Assembly: GCF_002894645.1 (NCBI RefSeq)
Contig: NZ_NCQY01000013.1
Coordinates: 33,360 to 80,166 of the forward strand
Direction: 5' to 3'
Source of the DNA: Salinibacter altiplanensis
Lineage (GTDB): Bacteria > Bacteroidota > Rhodothermia > Rhodothermales > Salinibacteraceae
DNA: 46,807 nucleotides
Positions 35,550 through 44,381 of the stretch are shown here, one piece after another. The position numbers and the translations under genes were made by a program. The notes below the pieces were generated by a model, which worked only from the letters and a program-made list of their open reading frames with translations, made no database searches and had not been told where the DNA came from. Position 1 is the stretch's first letter, and each line of letters opens with the position of its first letter.

Positions 35550-36830
35550 GTGGACACAGCACACTCGACATCACGGTCTGCGCACCCGCTTGTGCAGACA
35601 TTAAAGACGACGGACACCCCTGTGGTAAAGGCCCTCATTCAGGTGCTGACCGACCACTTCGAGCGACAGGTCTCCCTGCTGGCGATCTGTCCCAACTCGG
35701 AGGCCGTGACGAAGGCGGCCCTTCTGGCCGCCCAGGAGGCCAATGCCCCGCTTTTGTTTACCTCCACGCTGAATCAAGTGGACCGCGACGGCGGCTACAC
35801 CGGCTGGACGCACGACGAGCTCATCGAGTTTGTTGATGGGGAGGCCGACCGCCTCAACGTCGACGTTCCGATCCTTCCCTGCCTGGACCACGGCGGTCCC
35901 TGGCTGAAGGACCGTCACGTCCTTGAAGACTACACGTTCGAGGAGACGATGGGCGCCGTGAAGCAGTCCCTCGAGTCGTGCATTGACGCCGGCTACGAGC
36001 TCCTTCACATCGACCCCACGGTGGACACGCGCCGCCCGGACGGCGAGCCGGTGCCCATCGACTGGGTCGTGGAGCATACCCTCGAGCTCATCGAGCACGC
36101 CGAGACGTACCGGCGCCAGGAGGGACGGCCCCCGATTAGTTACGAGGTCGGGACCGAAGAGGTGCACGGGGGGCTGGCGAACCTTGACAAGTTCGAGCGT
36201 TTCCTCGACGATCTCGACGCGGGGCTCCGGGCACGTGGGCTCGAGGACGCCTGGCCCTGCTTTGTGGTGGGCAAGGTGGGGACCGACCTCGATACCTCGT
36301 ACTTCGAGCCCGACACGGCACGGGACCTGACGGTGCGCACAACGTCCTACGGGGCATTGGTAAAGGGGCACTACACCGATTACGTCGACAACCCGGACGA
36401 CTACCCGCTGGCGGGCATGGGCGGGGCCAACGTGGGGCCGGAGTTTACCGAAGAGGAGTATGCGGCCCTGATGGATCTGGTCGAGCTGGAGGCGAAGATC
36501 GGAACGTCGTCCGGGCTGAAAGAGGCACTCCGAACGGCCGTCGTCGAAAGCGGACGATGGAAGAAGTGGCTCCACGCCGACGAGGAGGGACGCGCCTTCG
36601 ACGAACTAGAGGACGATCGCCAAGAATGGCTGGTGCGTACGGGAAGCCGGTACATATGGACGGACCCCGAGGTGCAGGCCGCACGGCAGCGTCTCTACGA
36701 AAACCTTGAGGGCCACCGTGACGCGGAGGCCTACGTGCTCTGGACAGTGAAGCAGGCCATGATGAAGTATTACCACGCGTTCAACCTGATCGACTTCAAC
36801 GATCGCCTCGAGCGCGTTCTGCTTCCCTAA
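35550..36830 (+). CDS. GatZ/KbaZ-type tagatose-bisphosphate aldolase subunit
   Basis: The product is about 426 residues, of the class II tagatose-bisphosphate aldolase non-catalytic-subunit family (GatZ/KbaZ). Landmarks are ICPNSEAVTKAALLAAQEA, TLNQVDRDGGYTGWT, LPCLDHGGPW, EVGTEEVHGGL and GGANVGPEFTEEEY. In enteric bacteria this protein stabilises the GatY/KbaY catalytic subunit. No GatY/KbaY is present here, so it may act alone or in another step. The GTG at 35550 avoids overlap with AgaS; a TTG at 35499 would overlap the AgaS stop. Confidence 0.83.
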   Translation: MDTAHSTSRSAHPLVQTLKTTDTPVVKALIQVLTDHFERQVSLLAICPNSEAVTKAALLAAQEANAPLLFTSTLNQVDRDGGYTGWTHDELIEFVDGEADRLNVDVPILPCLDHGGPWLKDRHVLEDYTFEETMGAVKQSLESCIDAGYELLHIDPTVDTRRPDGEPVPIDWVVEHTLELIEHAETYRRQEGRPPISYEVGTEEVHGGLANLDKFERFLDDLDAGLRARGLEDAWPCFVVGKVGTDLDTSYFEPDTARDLTVRTTSYGALVKGHYTDYVDNPDDYPLAGMGGANVGPEFTEEEYAALMDLVELEAKIGTSSGLKEALRTAVVESGRWKKWLHADEEGRAFDELEDDRQEWLVRTGSRYIWTDPEVQAARQRLYENLEGHRDAEAYVLWTVKQAMMKYYHAFNLIDFNDRLERVLLP

Positions 36831-36847
36831 AACAAATCGCGTACGAC

Positions 36848-38710
36848 ATGGAGCTCGCGTTCGTGGACTGGGCCATCATGGCCGGCTATTTCGCCGTCTC
36901 CCTCGGGATCGGGGTGGCGGTGTACCAGCAGGCCGGAGAGGGCTTCAGCAGCTTCTTCCTCGGGAAGCAGCAGATGCCGTGGTGGCTGCTGGGCATCTCA
37001 ATGGTCGCGACGACCTTCTCGACGGACACGCCGAATCTGGTCGCCGACATCGTCCGCTCGACGGGAACGGTCGGGAACTGGACCTGGTGGGCGTTTCTTC
37101 TGACGGGGATGTTCACCGTTTTCCTCTACGCGAAGCTCTGGCGCCGCTCGGGGGTGTTCACCGACGTCGAGTTTTACGAGCTGCGCTACTCCGGGCGTCT
37201 GGCGGCGCTGCTCCGAGGGTTCCGGGCGGCCTATCTCGGAATCGTGTTCAATGTCGTCATCATGGCGACCGTCACGCTGGCGGCCATCAAGATCGGAGGG
37301 GCGCTGCTCGGGCTCTCCCCGGTGGCGGTCGTCGTGGTCGCCGCGTCGGTCACGATGGTCTACAGTACACTCGGTGGTCTGACCGGCGTGCTGCTGACCG
37401 ATCTCATTCAGTTTGCGATGGCGATGATCGGGTCCGTGGGCGCCGCCTGGTACGTGCTCACGATGCCCGAGGTGGGGGGGCTCGACGGGCTCCTGGCGCA
37501 CGCGTCGGTGCAGGACGCGATGGCCTTTTGGCCCTCCTTTGAGACCATGACCTGGCAGCAGATAATGCCGGCCTTCATCATTCCAATTTCCGTGCAGTGG
37601 TGGGCCTCCTACTATCCGGGGGCCGAGCCGGGCGGTGGGGGATACATCGTCCAGCGCATGCTGTCGGCGAAGGACGAAGAACATGCCGTCAGCGCCACGC
37701 TGCTGTTTACGGCGACCCACTACGCCCTCCGCCCCTGGCCCTGGATCCTGGTCGCGCTGGCGTCGCTGGTTGTCTTTCCGGACCTGGAAGCCCTTCGAGC
37801 GCAGTTTTCGCACCTCCCCGACCGGGTCGTCCAGAACGACATGGCCTACCCGGCCATGATGACGCTGCTGCCCCCCGGGCTTCTGGGACTGGTCGTGACC
37901 TCGCTGGCGGCGGCGTACATGTCGACGATGTCCTCGCAGGTCAACTGGGGGGCGTCCGTCGTCGTCAACGACCTCTACACCCGATTCATCGAGCCCGACG
38001 CCACGGAACGGCAGCAGGTCTGGGTCGGCCGCATCGCGACGGCGGTACTCATGACTGCGGCCTGTGCGCTGGCCCTGCTCCTCCGGAATGCCCTGCAGGC
38101 CTTCAACATCATTCTTCAAATTGGGGCGGGCACGGGGCTTCTGTTTCTGCTGCGCTGGTTCTGGTGGCGCATCAACGCCGCGACCGAGCTGACGGCCATG
38201 GCCGTGTCCTTCGGCCTCGCGGTCTACCTTCAGGCCGCCGGGCGCTTCGGCTGGATGGGGGGCGGGCTGGCCGACTGGGAACGGCTCCTGGCAATTGTGG
38301 CAATCACGACCGGTGCCTGGGTGGCGGTGACCTTCCTGACACGCCCGACCGACGAGGACACGCTGATCGAATTCTACACCACCGTCCGGCCCGGCGGCCC
38401 GGGCTGGGGACCTGTCGTCGATGCGCTCCGCGAACAAGAACCGGAGATGGACCTGGACGCGCCTTCGGATCTGCCCTACGCACTAAGCTGCGTCCTGCTC
38501 GGCTCAATTGGGATCTACGGCCTCCTCTTCGCGACGGGGTTTGTCCTCTACGGCCGCTTCCTTCTCGGGGGCGTCTGTGCCGTCATTGCCACGGCTGCAC
38601 TCGGGGGCATCGGGGCCCTCTGGCCGCATCTGTCCTTCTCTGACCCCGAAGAAGAGCCCCCCCCGGCCGACCAGACGAGGGAGCGAAAGGAGGTCTCCAG
38701 TCAGGCCTAA
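36848..38710 (+). CDS. Sodium:solute symporter (SSS family)
   Basis: The 620-residue inner-membrane symporter has about 13-14 helices and belongs to the SSS/SSF family. The N-terminus has WAIMAGYFAVSLGIGVAVY. The substrate-site region has WWLLGISMVATTFSTDTPN, followed by the YSTLGGLTGVLLTDLIQF helix typical of SGLT-like carriers. A soluble acidic segment lies between the last helices, with another at the C-terminus. It is the probable inner-membrane importer of the sugar released by the GH109-type enzyme, driven by Na+, which suits a halophile. It starts 17 bases after the preceding stop and probably shares its transcript. Confidence 0.9.
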   Translation: MELAFVDWAIMAGYFAVSLGIGVAVYQQAGEGFSSFFLGKQQMPWWLLGISMVATTFSTDTPNLVADIVRSTGTVGNWTWWAFLLTGMFTVFLYAKLWRRSGVFTDVEFYELRYSGRLAALLRGFRAAYLGIVFNVVIMATVTLAAIKIGGALLGLSPVAVVVVAASVTMVYSTLGGLTGVLLTDLIQFAMAMIGSVGAAWYVLTMPEVGGLDGLLAHASVQDAMAFWPSFETMTWQQIMPAFIIPISVQWWASYYPGAEPGGGGYIVQRMLSAKDEEHAVSATLLFTATHYALRPWPWILVALASLVVFPDLEALRAQFSHLPDRVVQNDMAYPAMMTLLPPGLLGLVVTSLAAAYMSTMSSQVNWGASVVVNDLYTRFIEPDATERQQVWVGRIATAVLMTAACALALLLRNALQAFNIILQIGAGTGLLFLLRWFWWRINAATELTAMAVSFGLAVYLQAAGRFGWMGGGLADWERLLAIVAITTGAWVAVTFLTRPTDEDTLIEFYTTVRPGGPGWGPVVDALREQEPEMDLDAPSDLPYALSCVLLGSIGIYGLLFATGFVLYGRFLLGGVCAVIATAALGGIGALWPHLSFSDPEEEPPPADQTRERKEVSSQA

Positions 38711-38806
38711 ATGAGTAGGGCAGCCCAGCTCCGATTGATCATCGACGGACGCCCGTCCGCCCCGCAACCACCGCTGTTCGACGATCACGTTGCTTGCGCA
38801 TCCCCC

Positions 38807-39823
38807 ATGGTCGACTCTCCACCCATTCCGAGGTTTGATGCCCACACCCACCTGTTTCACGACCGGGCATTCCTGGAAAGAATCCTGAAGGAGAAGCGCC
38901 TGAAGGTCCTGGTCATCAACGTCACCGGCGAGGGCCTCTTCGACCGGCCCATGGACCAGCGCTGGGAGGCGATGACGGACATGAAGGCGCGGTACCCGGA
39001 GCGCTTTCATCTGTGCACAACCTTCGATCCGTCCTCCGTTACGGCCCCCGGCTTTGCCGACCGGGTGATCGACCGGCTTGCCCGAGACATCCAGGCCGGA
39101 GCGACGGCCGTGAAGGTATGGAAGGACATCGGGCTGGAGGTGCGAGCCGAAGACGGGGGGTTTGTGCAGATCGACGATCCTCGGTTTCAGCCGATTTGGG
39201 CGTTTCTTGCGGACCGGGACGTGCCCGTGATCGCCCACACGGGAGAGCCACGGGCTGCCTGGCAGCCCCTGGACAAAGAGAGTCCCCACTACCGCTTCTA
39301 CAACGAGAACCCGGCGTACCACACGCACGGGCGGGACGACGTCCCCGACTGGACAACCGTCATGGACGCCCGGGATCGGTGGCTCGAACAGAATCCGGAC
39401 CTCACCGTCGTGGGGGCGCACCTCGGAAGCATGGCCCACGACGTGGAGATGGTCAGTGACCGGCTGGAGCGGTACGACAACTTTTTCGTCGACACCGCCG
39501 AACGCTTTGGGGATCTCGTCACGCAACCGAGTCAGAAGGTTCGCTCCTTCTTTAAGACGCACGCCGACCGCATCGTCTATGGCACCGACGTCATCCTTGA
39601 GCACCCGGCCGATCAGGTGTCCGAGACACAGCGTGCCCAGGAAAAAAGAGAATACGAATCGATGCTCGCCGATCACTGGGCCTATCTGACCAGCGGGCAG
39701 TCCATCACGGTCCAGGACAAACTGGTCGAGCCCGTTCGGGTCCCTGGCCTCGATCTCCCACCGAGTGTGCTACAGGCGGTGTACCACGACAACGCGGCGT
39801 TCCTCTACGGGGGAACAACCTGA
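38807..39823 (+). CDS. Amidohydrolase-2-family metal-dependent hydrolase
   Basis: This 338-residue TIM-barrel hydrolase has the metal ligands of the amidohydrolase superfamily: FDAHTHLF (His13, His15), IAHTGEP, VVGAHLGS and the late YGTDVIL aspartate. I chose ATG 38807 because the family begins just before the HxH strand. An ATG at 38711, directly after the symporter stop, would add 32 atypical residues. The reaction is not identifiable. Its position in a GalNAc locus without a recognisable deacetylase makes an amide- or ester-cleaving step worth considering. It does not look like NagA/AgaA. Confidence 0.82.
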   Translation: MVDSPPIPRFDAHTHLFHDRAFLERILKEKRLKVLVINVTGEGLFDRPMDQRWEAMTDMKARYPERFHLCTTFDPSSVTAPGFADRVIDRLARDIQAGATAVKVWKDIGLEVRAEDGGFVQIDDPRFQPIWAFLADRDVPVIAHTGEPRAAWQPLDKESPHYRFYNENPAYHTHGRDDVPDWTTVMDARDRWLEQNPDLTVVGAHLGSMAHDVEMVSDRLERYDNFFVDTAERFGDLVTQPSQKVRSFFKTHADRIVYGTDVILEHPADQVSETQRAQEKREYESMLADHWAYLTSGQSITVQDKLVEPVRVPGLDLPPSVLQAVYHDNAAFLYGGTT

Positions 39824-39894
39824 TCCCCGAATTCCCGAGAGAGCCCCCTGCCGATTTTCTTCGCATTCCTTCCCACCAAGACGACTCCCCGCCA

Positions 39895-41232
39895 ATGCCT
39901 GACTCCATGGATCGACGATCATTTTTGCAGACGACCGCCGCGGCCGGCCTGGGGGTGTCCCTGTCTCCCCTCCACGGCTTCCGGCCCGGGCCCGACCCAT
40001 CCGTCCGTCTCGGCCTCATTGGGGTGGGAGCGCGGGGGACGTCCCATCTGCGGGGCCTCATTCAGCGCGACGATGTCGAAATTCCGGCGGTGTGCGACGT
40101 CAAGTCAGAGAACCTTGATCGGGCCCTCGACCTTGTTCAGCAGTCCGGCCGGTCGCGCCCAGAGGGCTACGGGGATGGGGAGCACGCCTACCGGGACCTT
40201 CTTTCTCGGGGCGACCTCGACGGGGTTGTCATTTCCACGCCGTGGCTCTGGCACGTCCCCATGGCCGTCGACGCGATGGAGGCCGGCTTGTTCGTGGGGC
40301 TCGAGGTGCCGGCCGCCACGACCGTGGACGGGTGCTGGGACCTCGTGCGAACCGCCGAGCGCACCGGTTCGCACTGCATGTTCCTCGAGAACGTGTGCTA
40401 CCGGCGCGACGTGATGGCCGTGCTGAAGATGGTCCGGGAGGGACTGTTCGGAGAGCCCATCCATTGTCGCTGCGGGTATCAGCACAGCCTCCTTCCGTAC
40501 CTGTTCGACGAAACCACCTCGTTCGGGCCGGGCACGGGGGCGGTGTCCAGCTGGCGCACCGAGCACTACACGAAGCGGAACGGAGACCTGTACACCACGC
40601 ACGGCATCGGGCCGGTGGCCCACTGGCTCGACATCAACAGTGGCAACCGGTTCGAGCGGCTCACCTCGACCGCCACGAAGGCCCGGGGCATGCACGACCA
40701 CATCGTTGAGGAGGACGGGGCGGATCACCCGAAGGCCGACGTCGACTTCGCGCAGGGCGACATCGTGACGAGCACGATCACGACGGCCAATGGGGAGTCC
40801 ATCATCATGACGCACGACACCAGCCTGCCCCGGCCGTATTCCTTGGGGTTTCGGATGCAGGGCACCGATGGGCTCTGGACCGTCGACAACCAGAGCGTGC
40901 ACATTGAAGGACGGAGCCCTGCCCACCGATGGGAGGACTGGGAAAGCTACCAGCAGGAGTTCGACGCGGCCCTCTGGCGGCGGCATGAGGAGGAGGCGGA
41001 AGGCGCCGGACACGGGGGCATGGACTACTTCGTCCGGAACGCCCTCGTAGAGTCGATCAAGCGGGACGTGGCGCCGCCGATCGACGTCTACGACGCCGCG
41101 ACGTGGAGCGTGCTGAGTCCGCTGTCCGAGCGGTCCATCGAGCGAGGGGGCGAGCCGGTAAGCATTCCGGACTTCACGGATGGCCGCTGGCTGACCGACG
41201 AGCGCTCCTTTGACCCGGACGCTGAATTTTAA
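39895..41232 (+). CDS. GH109-type glycosidase (alpha-N-acetylgalactosaminidase family), Tat-exported
   Basis: This 445-residue protein has the Gfo/Idh/MocA fold. A Tat signal (Arg7-Arg8 in DRRSFLQ) is followed by the NAD-binding IGVGARG (about residues 42-48). The segments NVCYRRDVMAVLKMVREG, THGIGPVAHWLDINSGNRF and MTHDTSLPRPYSLGFRMQG match what I know of glycoside hydrolase family 109. GH109 enzymes remove alpha-linked GalNAc by an NAD-dependent oxidation-elimination mechanism. Cofactor-loaded folding in the cytoplasm explains Tat export. It is the last gene of the locus, directly before a terminator. A related exported dehydrogenase is the alternative. Confidence 0.85.
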   Translation: MPDSMDRRSFLQTTAAAGLGVSLSPLHGFRPGPDPSVRLGLIGVGARGTSHLRGLIQRDDVEIPAVCDVKSENLDRALDLVQQSGRSRPEGYGDGEHAYRDLLSRGDLDGVVISTPWLWHVPMAVDAMEAGLFVGLEVPAATTVDGCWDLVRTAERTGSHCMFLENVCYRRDVMAVLKMVREGLFGEPIHCRCGYQHSLLPYLFDETTSFGPGTGAVSSWRTEHYTKRNGDLYTTHGIGPVAHWLDINSGNRFERLTSTATKARGMHDHIVEEDGADHPKADVDFAQGDIVTSTITTANGESIIMTHDTSLPRPYSLGFRMQGTDGLWTVDNQSVHIEGRSPAHRWEDWESYQQEFDAALWRRHEEEAEGAGHGGMDYFVRNALVESIKRDVAPPIDVYDAATWSVLSPLSERSIERGGEPVSIPDFTDGRWLTDERSFDPDAEF

Positions 41233-41241
41233 CAGCGACGG

Positions 41242-41269
41242 CGGGCGTCCCTCGTGGGGCGCCCGTTTT
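41242..41269 (+). terminator. Intrinsic terminator after the GH109-type gene
   Basis: The arms CGGGCGTCCC (41242-41251) and GGGGCGCCCG (41256-41265) form a 10-pair stem with one G-U pair and a TCGT loop, followed at once by TTTT. It starts 10 bases after the GH109-type stop codon and marks the end of the catabolic transcript. Confidence 0.85.
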
Positions 41270-41401
41270 GCAGCGCAGTTGTGTAAGGGAGCAACAATCA
41301 GAACGTCCGTATGCGGCCCACGGAAGGCACACGTGTTCGGGGGCACTGCGTCGGAGAACAGTACGAACCCACGGTCGCCGATGGAGTCCGCCGATTAGGC
41401 C

Positions 41402-41533
41402 ATGGCACACCGCTCTGTGGCCGCTGAGCAGAGGGCGCGCCTGTCGGCCCACCTCCGTCGGCTCGACGCCCTCGACGTCGACTATCGAGCGCTGGACGCC
41501 GTTTGCCCCGGCGATGTCGACGATTCATTCTGA
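41402..41533 (+). CDS. Possible 43-residue ORF or gene remnant
   Basis: An ATG-started frame of 43 codons has an acidic C-terminus (DVDDSF). It lies between the terminator and the DUF3472 lipoprotein gene. I recognise no family; it may be a remnant or chance. Confidence 0.2.
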   Translation: MAHRSVAAEQRARLSAHLRRLDALDVDYRALDAVCPGDVDDSF

Positions 41534-41601
41534 CCTTGTTGCCCCTGTCCGTGGGGATCAGAACCGACGCATACTCGAATTTCTAATTTTGGGTTACCGC
41601 C

Positions 41602-42942
41602 ATGAGACGTTTCGCTCACAAACGGACTGTTCTCGCGGTCACGGGTCTTCTTGCTCTCGCATCTCTCGGGTGTGATTCCTCCACCGAGAAGGGGAGCGGG
41701 GGAGGAGAGTCGTTGGACCGCACCGAGACGGTGTCGGTGCCGTTGGGGGGCAATGCGTATCGGACGAGTGGCAGCGGGCCGGACGCGGTCAGCCAAGAGG
41801 GAATCACGACGTGGAAAAATAGTGGGAGCACGTTCAGCGTGTTTGTAAAGCTCCGCACGCCAACGGTCGTGACGCCTCGTCTACGCGCTCGGGCTCCTGA
41901 GGGGGAGGAGAGCACCGTACGACTCCGTGTGGACGGGCACGAAGAAGAAGCCCGAGTCACCCATTCCGACTACTCCAGTGTTGCCTTCGGGGACACGGAG
42001 ATTGAGGAAAGCGGCTACGTCCGCTTTGATCTGACGGGGGTAGAGAAAACGGGAGACGAGTTTGTAGAGGCGACCGATTTGAAGCTGGAGGTTCCTCGCG
42101 GCACGACGGTGCACGCCGTGCGGTCGAACGAGGACAACGCCTTTTATTGGTCTCGGCGCGGTCCCTCGGTTCACCTGAACTATGACATGCCGGACGCCAC
42201 TGTAGAATGGGTGCACAGCGCGATCACGGTGCCGGAGGGAAAAGATCCGGTGGGGGCCTACTACATGGCCAACGGGTTCAATGAGGGCTACTTCGGCATC
42301 CAGGTGAACGCCGAAGCGGAGCGGCGCGTGCTGTTTTCCGTCTGGAGCCCGCACGATACAGACGATCCCTCGTCCATTCCGGACTCGCTGCGCGTGCAGT
42401 TGGTGGCCAAGGGGGACAACGTGACGGCCGATGAGTTTGGGAGCGAAGGATCGGGGGGACAGTCGTATCTGACGTACTCCTGGGAGGCAGGAACGACGTA
42501 CCGCTTTCTGACGCGCGCTGCACCAGACGGGGAAGGAAGCACGATCTACACGGCCTACTTCTACCCCCCGGAGGAGGGAAAATGGCGACTCATCGCGAGT
42601 TTCAAGCGCCCCCAGACAGACACGTGGTACAAGGGGTGGTACTCCTTTCTGGAAAACTTTAATCCCAGCACGGGGCACGTTGAGCGGAAGGCATACTACC
42701 ACGACCACTGGGCCCACGACACCGACGGGACCTGGCACGCCATTGAGCAGGCCACCTTCACAGGGGATGGAACGGCGAGGTCCGGTTTGCGACAAGACTT
42801 CGCCGGGGGCGTGGAAGAGGAGGGCTTTTACCTGCGACACTGCGGGTTTTTCGACGACTCCGTGTCGCTTGGCCAGACGTTTGGGGACCCCGCCTCCGGC
42901 CGTCAGCCGCCGTCCGTCAACGTCGACGCCCTGCCCAGATAA
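41602..42942 (+). CDS. DUF5077/DUF3472-type lipoprotein
   Basis: The 446-residue lipoprotein (SLGC, Cys24) has two regions. The first, about residues 40-170, is a beta domain like DUF5077. The second is a DUF3472 domain with GAYYMANGFNEGYFGIQV, RRVLFSVWSPHDTDDP, GSGGQSYLTYSWEAG and YSFLENFNPSTGHVER. Bacteroidota encode such proteins beside glycan-utilisation loci, and a carbohydrate-binding or processing role is likely but not established. It lies after the terminator, so it has its own transcript. It is the last clear host-type gene before the island. Confidence 0.88.
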   Translation: MRRFAHKRTVLAVTGLLALASLGCDSSTEKGSGGGESLDRTETVSVPLGGNAYRTSGSGPDAVSQEGITTWKNSGSTFSVFVKLRTPTVVTPRLRARAPEGEESTVRLRVDGHEEEARVTHSDYSSVAFGDTEIEESGYVRFDLTGVEKTGDEFVEATDLKLEVPRGTTVHAVRSNEDNAFYWSRRGPSVHLNYDMPDATVEWVHSAITVPEGKDPVGAYYMANGFNEGYFGIQVNAEAERRVLFSVWSPHDTDDPSSIPDSLRVQLVAKGDNVTADEFGSEGSGGQSYLTYSWEAGTTYRFLTRAAPDGEGSTIYTAYFYPPEEGKWRLIASFKRPQTDTWYKGWYSFLENFNPSTGHVERKAYYHDHWAHDTDGTWHAIEQATFTGDGTARSGLRQDFAGGVEEEGFYLRHCGFFDDSVSLGQTFGDPASGRQPPSVNVDALPR

Positions 42943-43248
42943 AGATGCATGGGGCAAGGCGGCACCGGGGGTACTGCTCTGCGCTAGGGCTCTTGTTCGC
43001 CGAGAGAGGGAACCAGCGTTGGCAGGGAGGTCCGCGACCATCTAGAGGGACAAAGACGACTCCTCTGGTCGACGCAATCGGAAGAGAGCTCTCTCCAGGC
43101 CGTGGCGACCCGCACGGTATCTTGCTCCAGGCTCTCCTCAGGGGGGCTCAGTGCAGTTCCACGTATGAAGTTCCCAGAACGGGGAGCCTGCTTCCCGAGC
43201 CGCTGCGAAACGGCCCACAGGCGTAGCTTTGCACGGTGTGTGAGAATG
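42943..43248. other. Gap between DUF3472 gene and tRNA fragment
   Basis: About 300 bases of host-like composition contain no gene, repeat or RNA that I can support. Confidence 0.5.
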
Positions 43249-43305
43249 TGCCCGAGGAGGGACTTGAACCCTCACGTCCTTGCGGACAACGGATTTTGAA
43301 TCCGC
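43249..43305 (-). other. Displaced 3' fragment of tRNA-Leu(CAA), probable att site
   Basis: Read on the minus strand, this is a complete tRNA-Leu 3' portion. It has an anticodon stem-loop with loop TTCAAAA (anticodon CAA, 43296-43298) and a long variable arm with GTCC-GCAA-GGAC. A T-arm GAGGG-TTCAAGT-CCCTC and the acceptor strand CTCGGGC plus discriminator A follow. The D-arm and 5' acceptor strand that should continue from 43306 are absent, and nothing complementary to CTCGGGC is found there. This is the scar left when an element integrates into a tRNA gene and restores the intact gene at its other end. Confidence 0.8.
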
Positions 43306-43382
43306 GCAGCCGGTCATTCAAGCCGGTTCAGACGGATTCAGAGGTTCCTGCGTAGGGCTGCGTGCCACGAGACTGTCACTCT

Positions 43383-43403
43383 TGTGTACAGTCGCTGTAC
43401 ACA
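43383..43403. promoter_or_regulatory. Perfect inverted repeat near the att site
   Basis: TGTGTACAG (43383-43391) and CTGTACACA (43395-43403) are perfectly complementary around TCG. The site lies about 80 bases inside the island. It could be a repressor operator or a recombination-protein site. Confidence 0.5.
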
Positions 43404-43573
43404 GCAGAAATCGGGGCCTTCGTGCAAGATCATAGTGCGCCTGAAGACACTGTTTAGCACCAGAGACGTTCCTTCTGCGAGCCATTTCATGGTAACCTAA
43501 GGCCAGAACTCCCAATGGTTTACGTCTGTACCTGCTTTCCCGATCAACGACTGTATTCAACCTGTTCAACTGA

Positions 43574-43596
43574 TGTATAGGAGACTCACCTATACA
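43574..43596. promoter_or_regulatory. Perfect 8-bp inverted repeat with 7-bp spacer
   Basis: TGTATAGG (43574-43581) and CCTATACA (43589-43596) flank the spacer AGACTCA. Two inverted arms around a 7-base centre resemble a tyrosine-recombinase core site, but an operator is equally possible. Confidence 0.45.
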
Positions 43597-43767
43597 CGAT
43601 TGAAGCATACACGACTCTGGAAGTACTGACCTGGGTCAAGTTTACTATTCTGGGGACTTGTCCTCCCGGGTGATTGGCCTCCCCGGGTCCCCCTCATGCA
43701 CTGCTCCATGGTGTGTGTGTGGAGTCTTGGTTGCCTCCCACAGGGTTTTTTCCCGTGACTGGGTCGC

Positions 43768-44381
43768 TTACAGCTGAGCGCGAAGAGATGAATGCTCAAC
43801 TATTGTCCTCTGGAACTCATTTGTAAGTTCTTTATCGAGGGAGTTCAGTATTATCTCTCTGTTAGTATGGTGAAAGTCGTAAAAAGATGAAGTAATTAAT
43901 CTGAGTATTAAGAATATATAATATTTTGAGAGTCGAAGGAAAAGGTTGCAGATGCTCTCGGATTCTTCACGGTTGAAAGATGGAAAGTTGGAAACGCTCG
44001 ACAAGTTTCTAGTCCCCTTACTTTGATTGACGTGAACGAATCCACAAAGGTAAGAATAGTCGGATTTTATATCACTTATCAACTCCCTGTTTTTATCTTC
44101 GTGGTAAAAATTGGTGTTTTCACACCTACTGAAGAGATTTGTTACTGATGGCGTAGAGTATACAGTGGGATCAAAAGGAATAGTTATAAGAGTCAAAAAG
44201 CTTTCTATACTTCTTCGTAATACACAGTAGGCAGACTTATAAGCACCATTAATCCAAGAAAAGACGAAAGAGCTTAGGTCAGATATAAGCTCCTTGAGGT
44301 ATACATTGAACTTTTTGTCGACTGACTTGTCTATAGATAATACCCTCTTAGTTCGAAGTCTTTTTTGATTCTTCGACTCAT
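43768..44381 (-). CDS. Third gene of the ParA cassette, HEPN/DUF5677-like, frameshifted at an A6 run
   Basis: The ATG at 44381-44379 overlaps the stop of the preceding gene as TAATG, a translational-coupling arrangement. Its frame runs MSRRIKK and soon stops. The coding frame that follows the A6 run (44366-44361) is reached by a -1 shift and reads on to 43768, giving about 204 residues. The segment LKELISDLSSFVFSWINGAY, then KSAYCVLRRSIESFL, has the helical Tyr/Arg/Glu pattern seen in HEPN or DUF5677-like proteins, but no catalytic RxxxxH is evident. The long frame has no ATG, GTG or TTG before TTG 44196, so either slippage or a real indel must be invoked. The sequence is AT-rich. Confidence 0.55.

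Noticed and set aside
43240-43340. An intact tRNA-Leu gene
   Set aside because: Only the 3' portion is present. No strand complementary to the acceptor CTCGGGC and no D-arm is found where the 5' half should be.
44361-44367. A classical A-AAA-AAG -1 slippery heptamer in the third cassette gene
   Set aside because: The heptamer is present, but the ATG frame reads it in the wrong phase (codons AAA AAA), so a standard programmed -1 site is not supported as such.
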